The notes under the pieces were generated by a model, which did not search any database, was not told where the DNA came from, and saw only the letters and a program-made list of their open reading frames with translations. Position numbers and translations under genes: made by a program. A stretch of 49,430 bases of DNA from a virus. The DNA is taken from positions 1 through 49,430 of IMG/VR virus record IMGVR_UViG_3300049048_000108. One strand, 5' to 3'. Shown in pieces: positions 26,105 through 32,926 of the stretch (positions within the stretch are counted from its first letter, which is position 1; each line of letters starts with the position of its first letter).

Positions 26105-26230
26105 TCACCTTCCCCACTTCTGGTTGCACCGGACGCAGGTCGCGCCGGTCCCTGGCCATGGTACCCGCAGCTCGTGTCCCAGCGCCTTGCAGAGCAGGCG
26201 GGTCCACGAGCCACGGCGCACCACGCGCAT
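26105..26230 (-). CDS. Small zinc-ribbon-like peptide
   Basis: 41 aa; ATG 26230 overlaps the lysin stop (TGATG). It contains LCKALGHEL, then ATCVRCNQKWG: one Cys, one His and a C-x-x-C pair, a pattern that could bind zinc. It is basic. Such tiny Cys pairs are common in actinophage late operons. Function unknown. Confidence 0.5.
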   Translation of the reverse strand: MRVVRRGSWTRLLCKALGHELRVPWPGTGATCVRCNQKWGR

Positions 26231-27651
26231 CACAGCACCCGGATGTCGAAGCCACCCTCGACCAGGAAGTGGTCGGTGTGGAGGAACAGCTCGCGGTCGT
26301 CGAGAGCTCGGGAGTACGCGCCCTTGACGCGCCCGTCGCGGTCGTAGCTGGCGATCACGTCGATGTTCCCGTGGCCGGTGTTCTCCCACCGCTCCAGCTC
26401 GTCCCACAAGCTGGTGATCGGCTGGCCGAAGAACGTGTCGCCCTGCGGCTCCTTGTTCTTCGAGTCGGCCATGTTCTGGTCGCCGCCGTAGAAGGCCAGC
26501 GCCTTGCCACGCCCAGCCTCGATGGCCCACTCGCCGATGGCGATGCCGAGCTTCCGGTTCCACTCCCAGTACGGCGAGCGCGGGCTCCTGGCGTCGGTGA
26601 GGTAGTGGGACGCGGCCACGCCGATCTGGCCGAGCTCGGGAGCCTCGAAGCCCACGAACACCACGCCCTTCGGACCCCACCGCTTGGCGGTGTTGGGCAC
26701 CTCACCCGCCTTCTCAAGCTGGGCGCTGCCGGGGATGACCGGCGTGTAGCCCTGCGACCACGAGCCCTTGGTGATCAGCTCACGGTTGACAGCGATCCAG
26801 GAGTCGGTGGGCGCCTTCGGCTTGAAGAACCGGTAGCCCGCCTCGTCGCCGACCTTGTCCAGCCGGTCCTCGATCCCCTTGGCTCCAGGGCCAGCCTCGG
26901 TGCCGGTGATCCAGGCGACGTTCCGCTTGTGGGCGCGGGCGAAGAGCTTCTCCACGTCGTGCTGGTGCTGGGCAGTCGTGTCGCTGAACTGCATCGAGGC
27001 GTGCATCACGTGGACGCGGCGCGTGCCCTTCGGCTCGGGCTTCGGCTCCGGGATGAGCATCGCCTGCAGAGACAGGCCCTTGCGCATCACGTTGAGGTCG
27101 ACCTTGCCGATGCCAGCGAGCTGGTTGGGCACGCCGTACACGCCGTTGCTGAACTGCCAGATGTCCCACGGCAGCACGGGCGGCGTGTTGGTGTTGTTGT
27201 AGCGCGGGCGCCAGATCACGCACCCGTCGTCGGCGGCACCGAGGTCGTACGGCGTGTACACCAGCGGCTTGACGCCGGTGAGCTTCACGCACTCGGCGAT
27301 GAAGCCCGCAGCCCAGATGCGGAGCTCACCGAGGGTGAGGCCCTCGGTGGTCTCCAGGTCGAGAGCAGGGCGCAGGTCGCCCGGCTTCGGCTTGGCGTAG
27401 TCGAGGAAGAACCTCGCCTCGGCACGGGCGTCGCCCTTGTCGGCACGGGCGAAGTGGTACGCGCCGAACGGCAGGCCCGCCTTGCGCGCCTCCTCGCGGC
27501 GGCGCGGGTAGTTGCTGTCCCGCAAGCTCGTGCCCTCGGTGGCCTTGTGGTACAGCCACTTGAGCCCGCGCCGCTTGGCGCCTGCCAGGTCGAGCTGGCC
27601 GCTCTGGTGGTGGGAGATGTCGACGCCGTCGACCCTCAGCGGTTCGGTCAT
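26230..27651 (-). CDS. Endolysin: GH25 muramidase fused to EEP domain
   Basis: 473 aa; ATG 27651 behind GAGGAGGAGCACC. Residues 5 to about 195 are a glycoside hydrolase 25 muramidase: VDGVDISHHQ with Asp11, FGAYHFARAD, and ALDLET with Asp98/Glu100. After a PEPKPEPKG linker (201-209), residues about 212-473 match the endonuclease/exonuclease/phosphatase (DNase I-like) fold: ITGTEAG with Glu252, SHYLTD with His349, YGGDQNMAD with Asp391/Asn393, and LHTDHFLV with Asp460-His461. The first domain cuts glycan strands. The second could cut nucleic acid or a phosphoester such as teichoic acid or lipid phosphate. No signal peptide is visible, so export needs the holin. Confidence 0.8.
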   Translation of the reverse strand: MTEPLRVDGVDISHHQSGQLDLAGAKRRGLKWLYHKATEGTSLRDSNYPRRREEARKAGLPFGAYHFARADKGDARAEARFFLDYAKPKPGDLRPALDLETTEGLTLGELRIWAAGFIAECVKLTGVKPLVYTPYDLGAADDGCVIWRPRYNNTNTPPVLPWDIWQFSNGVYGVPNQLAGIGKVDLNVMRKGLSLQAMLIPEPKPEPKGTRRVHVMHASMQFSDTTAQHQHDVEKLFARAHKRNVAWITGTEAGPGAKGIEDRLDKVGDEAGYRFFKPKAPTDSWIAVNRELITKGSWSQGYTPVIPGSAQLEKAGEVPNTAKRWGPKGVVFVGFEAPELGQIGVAASHYLTDARSPRSPYWEWNRKLGIAIGEWAIEAGRGKALAFYGGDQNMADSKNKEPQGDTFFGQPITSLWDELERWENTGHGNIDVIASYDRDGRVKGAYSRALDDRELFLHTDHFLVEGGFDIRVL

Positions 27652-27662
27652 GGTGCTCCTCC

Positions 27663-27926
27663 TCAGCGGACTGCCAGGCAGTCCGGGTAGTGGACGGAGC
27701 TCGGGCAGCCCTCGTCCTGGGTGCAGGCGTCCAGCGCCTTCCGGTTCTCCTCCATGATGCGGAGGAGCCCAGCCTTCATGTGCTCCTGCCACTGCAGGTA
27801 CGCGCCCGCCGACTCACCCAGCGGGTGCTTGGCGCGGGCGAAGCTCGGCGGCTCGGGAGCTGCCGGGTCACGCGGCGTGGTGGTCTCGATGCGGCGCCGC
27901 CGCTCGCGCGCCTTGCGCCCGTTCAT
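27663..27926 (-). CDS. Hypothetical 87-aa basic protein
   Basis: 87 aa; ATG 27926 overlaps the upstream stop (ATGA). The N-terminus is strongly basic (NGRKARERRRRIE); the middle has SAGAYLQWQEHMKAGLLRIMEENRKALDAC; the end has two further Cys (EGCPSS, PDCLAV). It may bind nucleic acid. It precedes the lysin gene in the late operon. No family recognised. Confidence 0.6.
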   Translation of the reverse strand: MNGRKARERRRRIETTTPRDPAAPEPPSFARAKHPLGESAGAYLQWQEHMKAGLLRIMEENRKALDACTQDEGCPSSVHYPDCLAVR

Positions 27927-28207
27927 CGCGGACCCGGCACGTCGTCGGGGTCGTCGACCTCGACAAACTCCACGCCGCCTCCACCGGGCGGGCGCCACTC
28001 GGGCGATCCGCCTGCAGGAGCAGGGCTCTGGGCCACGCCCTGGGCCAGCTCCGGGTACGCCTCCAGCAGCGTGTCCCTGGCCTCCCGCATCGCGGTGGCA
28101 GCTCGCTCGCGCCGGGCCTGGGCCTCGCCCAGCTCGTGCTCGGCGTCTCGGTACTCCTGCAGCGCCGCGTCGAAGTCGCTGGCGAGCTTGGTGAACGTCA
28201 CGTTCAT
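27923..28207 (-). CDS. Helical hypothetical protein
   Basis: 94 aa. ATG 28207 is chosen because AAGGAGGAACCGG stands directly upstream; a longer frame reaches 28246 without a comparable site. Residues about 1-60 are a charged helix (LASDFDAALQEYRDAEHELGEAQARRERAA), a likely coiled coil; the rest is Pro/Gly-rich and acidic. No family recognised. Confidence 0.6.
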   Translation of the reverse strand: MNVTFTKLASDFDAALQEYRDAEHELGEAQARRERAATAMREARDTLLEAYPELAQGVAQSPAPAGGSPEWRPPGGGGVEFVEVDDPDDVPGPR

Positions 28208-28232
28208 CCGGTTCCTCCTTCTGCTCATCCGC

Positions 28233-28433
28233 TCAGTCTCGCCCATCCATGGCGAAGTGGACCGTCACTGTGCGGACCCAGAGCTTCGCCCCATGCTCCT
28301 CACCCCAGCAGGTGGACCCGTGCGCCTCGATGCGAGGGTTGCACGGGCACCCGCTGTGGGTGTGGAGGATGAGGTCGTCGAGCGGCATCACCTGGACGCC
28401 GCTCGGCGTGTCCTGCGTGAGCCAGGACCCCAT
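28233..28433 (-). CDS. Small Cys/His-rich protein
   Basis: 66 aa; ATG 28433 overlaps the small-terminase stop (TGATG). The segment LILHTHSGCPCNPRIEAHGSTCWG contains His, two close Cys, another His and Cys, a conserved style of mobile actinophage proteins that may bind metal. The C-terminus is a beta strand (LWVRTVTVHFAMDG). Function unknown. Confidence 0.6.
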   Translation of the reverse strand: MGSWLTQDTPSGVQVMPLDDLILHTHSGCPCNPRIEAHGSTCWGEEHGAKLWVRTVTVHFAMDGRD

Positions 28434-28909
28434 CAGGACAGGAGCTCTCGCTCCTCGGCGGACAGCTCCTTGGGCACCGGGTGCGGATCCATCAGGCCCT
28501 CCGGGTCGGCGAGGATGTTGCGGAACAGCGCCTCCACCGGGTCCTCAGCGGCGAGCTGGATCTTGTCGGGCACCTTGCCCATGACGCGCTCCATCAGGGT
28601 GGTGGCAGCTCGCAGCCTCACTGCCGGGTCGATGCGGTCACTGCCTGCCAGCTCCACCAGGGTGCCGATCCCCTTGTCCAGCAAGGCGGTTCGCAGCTTG
28701 TCCTCGGCGCGGGACAGCCACTCACGGCGCATCGCCTGGACGAGCTCGGCAGGCACCACGACGGGCGGGCGCCCACGGAACGTGCCGTCGCTGGCCTTCA
28801 GCCTGCCCATGGCGAGCTCCTCGTCATCGAGGTCCTCCACGGTGATCTTGCCGTTGAGCAGCTCGGCGTACCGGCCACGCAGCCGGACGTAGGTGTCGTG
28901 CTCTGCCAC
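28433..28909 (-). CDS. Terminase small subunit (putative)
   Basis: 158 aa; GTG 28909 with GAGGAG upstream. Middle region VVVPAELVQAMRREWLSRAEDKLRTALLDKG, then DPAVRLRAATTLMERVMGKVPDKI, resembles the C-terminal helices of phage small terminases or terminase-like DNA-binding proteins. The end (LFRNILADPEGLMDPHPVPKEL) could contact the large subunit. It is near the start of the late operon upstream of the large terminase. It would recognise the packaging site. The assignment is by weak similarity and position. Confidence 0.6.
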   Translation of the reverse strand: MAEHDTYVRLRGRYAELLNGKITVEDLDDEELAMGRLKASDGTFRGRPPVVVPAELVQAMRREWLSRAEDKLRTALLDKGIGTLVELAGSDRIDPAVRLRAATTLMERVMGKVPDKIQLAAEDPVEALFRNILADPEGLMDPHPVPKELSAEERELLS

Positions 28910-29001
28910 GCTGGTTCAGCTCCTCTCGGTGGCCCGCAGTGTGCGGCGTGCCTCTTGATCCTAGTCTCTCACAGACTGAATAGCCTGCTGCCGTGATGTC
29001 C

Positions 29002-29184
29002 TCAGCCCGGCTGGCTGTCGTTCTGGGTGACCTCGTCGAGGCCCAGGATGGGCGTGAGCTCGGGCTCGGCAGGGTCGCGCCGGTACATCACCCGGAGCTT
29101 CTCCTCGGGCGTGAGGGTGTGGGGCGCGGGCTGGATGCCCAGCGTCTTGTGGGTGTCGCTGCCGCCGTACTCGCTGGCCTTCAT
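29002..29184 (-). CDS. First late-operon gene, 60 aa
   Basis: 60 aa; ATG 29184 behind GAGGAGGCACC. The sequence has TLTPEEKLRVMYRRDPAEPELTPILGLDEVTQ, a short soluble segment with no known motif. It is the first minus-strand gene left of the divergent control region. Bases 28910-29001 downstream contain no gene I can support. Confidence 0.55.
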   Translation of the reverse strand: MKASEYGGSDTHKTLGIQPAPHTLTPEEKLRVMYRRDPAEPELTPILGLDEVTQNDSQPG

Positions 29185-29333
29185 GGTGCCTCCTCGTTGT
29201 GGGCCTACCTCGATGGTACACCCACCCGGCTGAGCTCGCCGGTTGCGAGAGGCCCATCCCTGGTGAGGAGTTCGTTGATCCGTTACTGCTGGCGTAACCG
29301 TAACTTGAATCCCGGAACCCGATCTAACTGGAT

Positions 29334-29352
29334 TAGGAGGCGGAGGAGGCGG
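29334..29352 (+). repeat. Left copy of 19-bp inverted repeat
   Basis: TAGGAGGCGGAGGAGGCGG. Its exact reverse complement occurs at 29575-29593, 222 bases away. Flanks do not match. Confidence 0.9.
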
Positions 29353-29418
29353 CGTGTTAGTGTTTCCGCAGGTCAGGGAACAGATGGCCTTGTTCTTGCG
29401 CACGGTGACGCTGAGGGC

Positions 29419-29448
29419 GGGTGAGGGTGGATCAGAGGGTGAGGGTGG
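29419..29448 (+). repeat. G-rich 12-base direct repeats
   Basis: GGGTGAGGGTGG occurs at 29419-29430 and 29437-29448 (18-base period). With the GGGCGGG just before, the strand has several GGG runs within 35 bases, so a G-quadruplex or iteron-like site is possible. Confidence 0.8.
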
Positions 29449-29574
29449 TACTTTGGCCGTAACTAGCGCGAACGAGCTTCCGTTGCAGGAGGCGCTAGAT
29501 ACCACGGTTACTGGGCATCCGCCCTCAGTACGCCTCCAGGGCTCCCTCAGGCCATCTGTTCTGCGACCTCACAT

Positions 29575-29593
29575 CCGCCTCCTCCGCCTCCTA
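29575..29593 (-). repeat. Right copy of 19-bp inverted repeat
   Basis: CCGCCTCCTCCGCCTCCTA, the exact reverse complement of 29334-29352. The pair brackets the G-rich direct repeats and the GTAAC boxes at 29459 and 29507. Confidence 0.9.
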
Positions 29594-29692
29594 CTGCGCG
29601 ATCAGAGTATCAAACCTGGTTCTTGGAATAACCTCATAACCCTCTTCTTCTAGGCGCAGGATCGTGTACTAATCCTGGCGAAGAGTAATCCG

Positions 29693-29719
29693 TAGATGAC
29701 AGCCGCGAAGGCGTACGAT
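29693..29719 (+). promoter_or_regulatory. Leaderless promoter candidate 1
   Basis: TAGATG (29693-29698), 15-base spacer, TACGAT (29714-29719), then only 7 bases to the ATG at 29727. Transcription would start at or next to the ATG, and no Shine-Dalgarno is present. The same geometry occurs at 29921-29947. Confidence 0.5.
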
Positions 29720-29726
29720 CCACGCC

Positions 29727-29903
29727 ATGAACACGCGCCGATACACCGGGCAGGCCAACAAGCGCGCCCGCCGAGACCGGACGCGCTGGTGCGCGGTGTG
29801 CGAGCTTCTCATGCCTCCGGGTCCGATGACCCAGCACCAGGTGCTTCGGCAGCACGGGACCTCCATCGACGTCACCGAGCTGGTCGAGGCCGACCTGCTC
29901 TGA
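29727..29903 (+). CDS. Small C-x-x-C protein, first right-arm gene
   Basis: 58 aa, ATG 29727. The N-terminus is Arg-rich (NTRRYTGQANKRARRDRTR), followed by W-C-A-V-C and a later QHQV / RQHG with two His, so a single zinc site is possible. There is no ribosome site; the -10-like TACGAT ends 7 bases before the ATG, suggesting leaderless translation. As the first rightward gene it may be a very early regulator. It is too short for length-based gene finding, but codon use is typical. Confidence 0.6.
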   Translation: MNTRRYTGQANKRARRDRTRWCAVCELLMPPGPMTQHQVLRQHGTSIDVTELVEADLL

Positions 29904-29920
29904 GGCCCAGGAGCACAGCG

Positions 29921-29947
29921 TCGATGGGCTCCCGGCCACCGTAGCAT
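29921..29947 (+). promoter_or_regulatory. Leaderless promoter candidate 2
   Basis: TCGATG (29921-29926), 15-base spacer, TAGCAT (29942-29947), 7 bases to ATG 29955. Its spacing matches candidate 1. GTAGCAT also appears in the promoter-like words at 40666 and 44745. Confidence 0.5.
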
Positions 29948-29954
29948 CGTCGCC

Positions 29955-30155
29955 ATGGACACCGACACCGAGGCCCTGTGCGGCCACACGTACACGACCC
30001 TGGGGAACCGCGTCTTCCGCTGCACCTTGAAGCCGCACCCGACCCGCCCGGACAACCACTACTTCGAGCGCGACCACGCGGCGCAGGACCGCCTCAACGC
30101 GCGGGACCGCAACCGCTCGCGCCTCGTCGTGATCCCTGGAGAGCGCCGTGGCTGA
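29955..30155 (+). CDS. Small Cys/His protein
   Basis: 66 aa; ATG 29955 without Shine-Dalgarno, likely leaderless. The pattern LCGHTYTTLGNRVFRCTLKPHPTRPDNHYFERDHA has Cys, His, Cys and several His, like a compact zinc-binding knuckle found in many actinophage early proteins. The C-terminus is Arg-rich. It overlaps the VRR-NUC gene by 8 bases. Function unknown. Confidence 0.6.
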   Translation: MDTDTEALCGHTYTTLGNRVFRCTLKPHPTRPDNHYFERDHAAQDRLNARDRNRSRLVVIPGERRG

Positions 30156-30486
30156 CAGCACGCTGGAGTCCGGGCTGGAGGGCTTCTTCCGCAAGCGCGT
30201 CCGGCTCGTCGGCGGGTACACCGTGAAGCTCGCGCCCACGGAGGCAGGGATCCCGGACCGCCTGGTCATCCTGCCCGGTGGCCGCATGCGCCTGGTCGAG
30301 CTCAAGACCGAGTCCGGCGCGCTGTCACCCATCCAGCGCGTGCTGCACTCTCGGCTCGCCGAGCTCGGCGTGGAGGTCGTCGTGCTGTACGGGCGCAACG
30401 CCGTGATCCGTTGGCTCCGTGAGGAGTTCCTTGCTGCCGATCCCCAGAGCAAGCGGCCGAGGAAGCCGCGTGCCAAGGTAAGCTGA
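30148..30486 (+). CDS. VRR-NUC domain nuclease
   Basis: 112 aa; GTG 30148 with GGAG upstream. Residues about 30-80 match the VRR-NUC (PD-(D/E)xK-like) domain: AGIPDRLVILPGG with Asp37, RLVELKTESG with Glu51 and Lys53, and SPIQ with Gln63. These stand-alone phage nucleases are thought to act on branched or nicked DNA in replication or recombination. The short C-terminal tail is Lys/Arg-rich (KRPRKPRAK). It is followed by the replication helicase genes. Confidence 0.85.
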   Translation: MADSTLESGLEGFFRKRVRLVGGYTVKLAPTEAGIPDRLVILPGGRMRLVELKTESGALSPIQRVLHSRLAELGVEVVVLYGRNAVIRWLREEFLAADPQSKRPRKPRAKVS

Positions 30487-30509
30487 CCGACCCGACCGAA
30501 GGAACCGCC

Positions 30510-30848
30510 ATGCCTGAACAGCCCGCACAGCCCGCCGACCACGTCAAGGCGCACCCGCTCGCCGAGAAGGTCGTGTGGCCGCTCAACCTCGTCGACGTCA
30601 AGGTCCTCATCGAGGGTGTGTCTCCCGTCGACGGACAGGTGTACCGCGTCCGGAGCGCGAGCTTCGTCGACGTGGCGAAGCCCGAGCACGCCGCCTTCGT
30701 GGAGGTCCAGCCGCTGGACGCCAACCAGGAGATGCTCATCCAGATCACGCGCCCGTCCGAGCACCACATCGTCCTGGTGGGCCAGCTCGTCCCGGACACC
30801 GAGGGCACCGTGTACCGCGTCGAGCAGCTCAGGGAGCGTGAGCTGTGA
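30510..30848 (+). CDS. Hypothetical early protein
   Basis: 112 aa; ATG 30510 behind GAAGGAACCGCC. A Pro/Ala-rich start is followed by beta-rich sequence: VVWPLNLVDVKVLIEGVSPVDGQVY, then RSASFVDVAKPEHAAFVEVQ and EHHIVLVGQLVPDTEGTVY. The two halves look loosely similar, so an internal duplication is possible. No family recognised. It lies between a VRR-NUC nuclease and a zinc-ribbon gene in a replication operon. Confidence 0.65.
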   Translation: MPEQPAQPADHVKAHPLAEKVVWPLNLVDVKVLIEGVSPVDGQVYRVRSASFVDVAKPEHAAFVEVQPLDANQEMLIQITRPSEHHIVLVGQLVPDTEGTVYRVEQLREREL

Positions 30849-31063
30849 GCTTCCGCGCCAAGTACCGAGGCGAGTGCATCGACTGCGATGACCCCATCGA
30901 GGTTGGGAACCTCGTCGAGTTCGACGACGACCGGAACCTCCGCCACGTCCTGTGCGAGGACGACCGCGACTTTCGCACCGGGCGCCCGCTGCCGGTCTGC
31001 CCGCGCTGCTTCTGCACCATCCCGGTCTCGGGCGTGTGCGGTGTCTGCGAGCCGGAGGACTGA
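30845..31063 (+). CDS. Zinc-ribbon protein
   Basis: 72 aa; GTG 30845 in a GTGA overlap. It has three metal-type Cys groups: GECIDCDD, then HVLCED, and VCPRCFC ... GVCGVCEPED. That is at least seven Cys in 72 residues, consistent with two treble-clef/zinc-ribbon sites. It overlaps the helicase start by one base (TGATG). Likely a DNA- or protein-binding adaptor for the helicase, by context only. Confidence 0.7.
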   Translation: MSFRAKYRGECIDCDDPIEVGNLVEFDDDRNLRHVLCEDDRDFRTGRPLPVCPRCFCTIPVSGVCGVCEPED

Positions 31064-32439
31064 TGGCTGTCCGCACCGCCGAGCAGCGTGGCTGGAAGCT
31101 CCGGGACTACCAGGAGCTCAGCCGCGACTACCTCCGTGAGCGCGACCGTGGCGCCCTGTTCCTCGACATGGGCCTGGGCAAGACCGCGTCGTGCTACGCC
31201 GCGCTGGAGCCGCGTCACCTGCCCGCGCTGGTGGTCGCCCCGAAGCGGGTGGCGGAGTCCGTCTGGCCGCTGGAGGCGGCCATCTGGCGCCCGGACCTGA
31301 CGGTGGCTGTGGCCAAGGGCCAGCCCGCCGCGCGGCTGCGGGAGCTGGGCCGAGAGGACGCCGACGTGGTCGTGATCGGGCGCGACAACCTCCGGGACGC
31401 GCTGAAGGTCAACCGGCGCCGGAAGTTCAAGACCCTCATCATCGATGAGCTCTCGGGCTACAAGGCGCGCTCCAGCATCCGGTGGAAGACCGCCAAGGCC
31501 ATCATCAAGCGCGCGTCCATCGGCCACGTGTGGGGCCTCACCGGGACGCCGAGCCCGAACGGGTACGGCGACCTGTGGAGCCAGATCTACCTGCTCGACG
31601 GTGGCGAGCGCCTGGGCAAGACCCTCACCGAGTACAGGCGCCGCTGGTTCACGCCGGGCCTGCGCCTGCCCAACGGCGTCATCGCCTCCTGGGACCTGGT
31701 GCCCGGCGCCGCTGCCCAGATCGACAAGGCCATCGAGGACATCTGCCTCGCCATGGGCACCGACGGGCGCATCGAGCTTCCGCCCGTGACCGAGAACCAC
31801 GTCCAGATCGAGCTGCCCATGGAGGCCAAGCGGATCTACCGCGACATGAAGCGCGACATGGTGGCCAACCTCGACATCCTGGGCGGCGAGGTCCACACCG
31901 CCAAGAACGCCGCCGTGCTGACGTCGAAGCTCTCCCAGATCAGCGCGGGCTTCCTGTACGTCGACGACGCCGACATCCGGGACCGCGCCTACACCGTCAT
32001 CCACCACGAGAAGGGCAAGGCGGTTGAGGAGATCCTGGAGGCCGACCGCGTCGGTGGGGTCCTCATCTTCTACCGCTTCGTCCCGGAGCGCGACGCCCTC
32101 CTCAAGCGCCTGGGCGACCAGGCCCACACCATCGACGAGCCGGGCGTGATCGAGGCGTGGAACGACGGCGACATCCCTGTGCTGCTGGCGCATCCCGCGA
32201 GCGCCGGGCACGGGCTCAACCTCCAGTACGGTGGCCACACCATCGTGTGGACCACGCCGGACTGGGACCTGGAGCTCTGGCAGCAGGCCAACAAGCGGCT
32301 GGCCCGCTCGGGCCAGGAGCACCCGGTCGTCATCCACGTGATCATGGGTGGCAAGATCGACCACCTGGTCCGAGCTTCGCTGGACGACAAGGACGTGGTG
32401 CAGGGCGCGCTGCTGGAGCACCTGGAGAGCCCGCTGTGA
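31063..32439 (+). CDS. SNF2-type DNA helicase/translocase
   Basis: 458 aa; ATG 31063 overlaps the previous stop. Motif I: FLDMGLGKT (residues 34-41). Motif II: IIDELSG near 125 (DE rather than DEAH, normal in small phage SNF2 proteins). Motif III: LTGTPSPN near 160. Motif V/VI: SAGHGLNLQYGG and WQQANKRLARSGQ near 406. SNF2-family phage helicases remodel or unwind DNA during replication and recombination. It opens the run of GTGA-linked replication genes through the VapE-like primase. Confidence 0.9.
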   Translation: MAVRTAEQRGWKLRDYQELSRDYLRERDRGALFLDMGLGKTASCYAALEPRHLPALVVAPKRVAESVWPLEAAIWRPDLTVAVAKGQPAARLRELGREDADVVVIGRDNLRDALKVNRRRKFKTLIIDELSGYKARSSIRWKTAKAIIKRASIGHVWGLTGTPSPNGYGDLWSQIYLLDGGERLGKTLTEYRRRWFTPGLRLPNGVIASWDLVPGAAAQIDKAIEDICLAMGTDGRIELPPVTENHVQIELPMEAKRIYRDMKRDMVANLDILGGEVHTAKNAAVLTSKLSQISAGFLYVDDADIRDRAYTVIHHEKGKAVEEILEADRVGGVLIFYRFVPERDALLKRLGDQAHTIDEPGVIEAWNDGDIPVLLAHPASAGHGLNLQYGGHTIVWTTPDWDLELWQQANKRLARSGQEHPVVIHVIMGGKIDHLVRASLDDKDVVQGALLEHLESPL

Positions 32440-32672
32440 GCGCGACGGACGGAGCCTGGCTGCTGCAGTACGAGGGCGCCCACGGCTGGTGGACCGGCCA
32501 CCACGGCATCGACTTGAAGGACCCTGCCGCCTACGTGGCGGGCGTGAACAAGCGACCCGGCTTCAACTGCCGGGTCATCAACAAGGACACCGGGGAGATC
32601 ATCGGCGACCAGCGCGTGTGCGGGCTGTGCGGCGATCCCCATGACGGAGTGGAAGGGTCGTGCCTGCTGTGA
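32436..32672 (+). CDS. Small protein with C-terminal CxxC/SCLL tail
   Basis: 78 aa; GTG 32436 (GTGA overlap). N-terminus LQYEGAHGWWTGHHGIDLKDP, then RVINKDTGEIIGDQRVCGLCGDPHDGVEGSCLL: a C-x-x-C with nearby His and Cys and a terminal GSCLL. The next gene ends with an almost equal C-terminal pattern, so the two are probably tandem paralogs or share a docking motif. Function unknown; embedded between helicase and primase. Confidence 0.65.
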   Translation: MSATDGAWLLQYEGAHGWWTGHHGIDLKDPAAYVAGVNKRPGFNCRVINKDTGEIIGDQRVCGLCGDPHDGVEGSCLL

Positions 32673-32926
32673 AGACGCCTGCGCCGAAGCTGTGCCGCAT
32701 CGAGGAGCTCATCAAGGGTGAGTGGGTTCGGAAGGGCGGCGACGTCGGTCTTCTCCATCCCGAGAAGGTCGCGCCGAGGTACGCCGCCCACGGTAAAGTG
32801 GCGCGAGTCACCGAGCTGGACAGCCGCCTCCAGCCGACTGGCAAGGTCCACACGGTGGACGTGAAGACCTGTCCGGTGTGCGATGAGGCGCACCTGGGAC
32901 CGTACGACGGGAGCTGCTTGCTGTGA
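32669..32926 (+). CDS. Paralogous small CxxC/SCLL protein
   Basis: 85 aa from GTG 32669, which gives the GTGA overlap; GTG 32660 is also possible. Body: LCRIEELIKGEWVRKGGDVGL and KVARVTELDSRLQPTGKV. C-terminus CPVCDEAHLGPYDGSCLL matches the upstream protein (C-x-x-C, His, D-G-S-C-L-L). It overlaps the primase start by four bases. Likely a zinc-binding accessory of replication. Confidence 0.65.
   Translation: MKTPAPKLCRIEELIKGEWVRKGGDVGLLHPEKVAPRYAAHGKVARVTELDSRLQPTGKVHTVDVKTCPVCDEAHLGPYDGSCLL

Larger units (their letters stand above)
29185..29726. other. Divergent noncoding control/origin candidate region
   Basis: About 540 bases without a convincing gene, separating the leftward late arm from the rightward early arm. 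It is richer in A/T than its surroundings, especially 29600-29700. It contains a 19-bp inverted repeat (29334-29352 and 29575-29593), two 12-base G-rich direct repeats, five GTAAC/GTTAC boxes (29282, 29294, 29300, 29459, 29507) and a nested inverted pair CTAGCG/CGCTAG. These features fit a bidirectional promoter, repressor region or replication origin. Small ORFs inside (for example 29354-29653) lack coding character. Confidence 0.7.

Noticed and set aside
29354-29653. 99-aa ORF in the divergent region
   Set aside because: No ribosome site, atypical codon use and low complexity; it spans the repeats, which fit a control region better.
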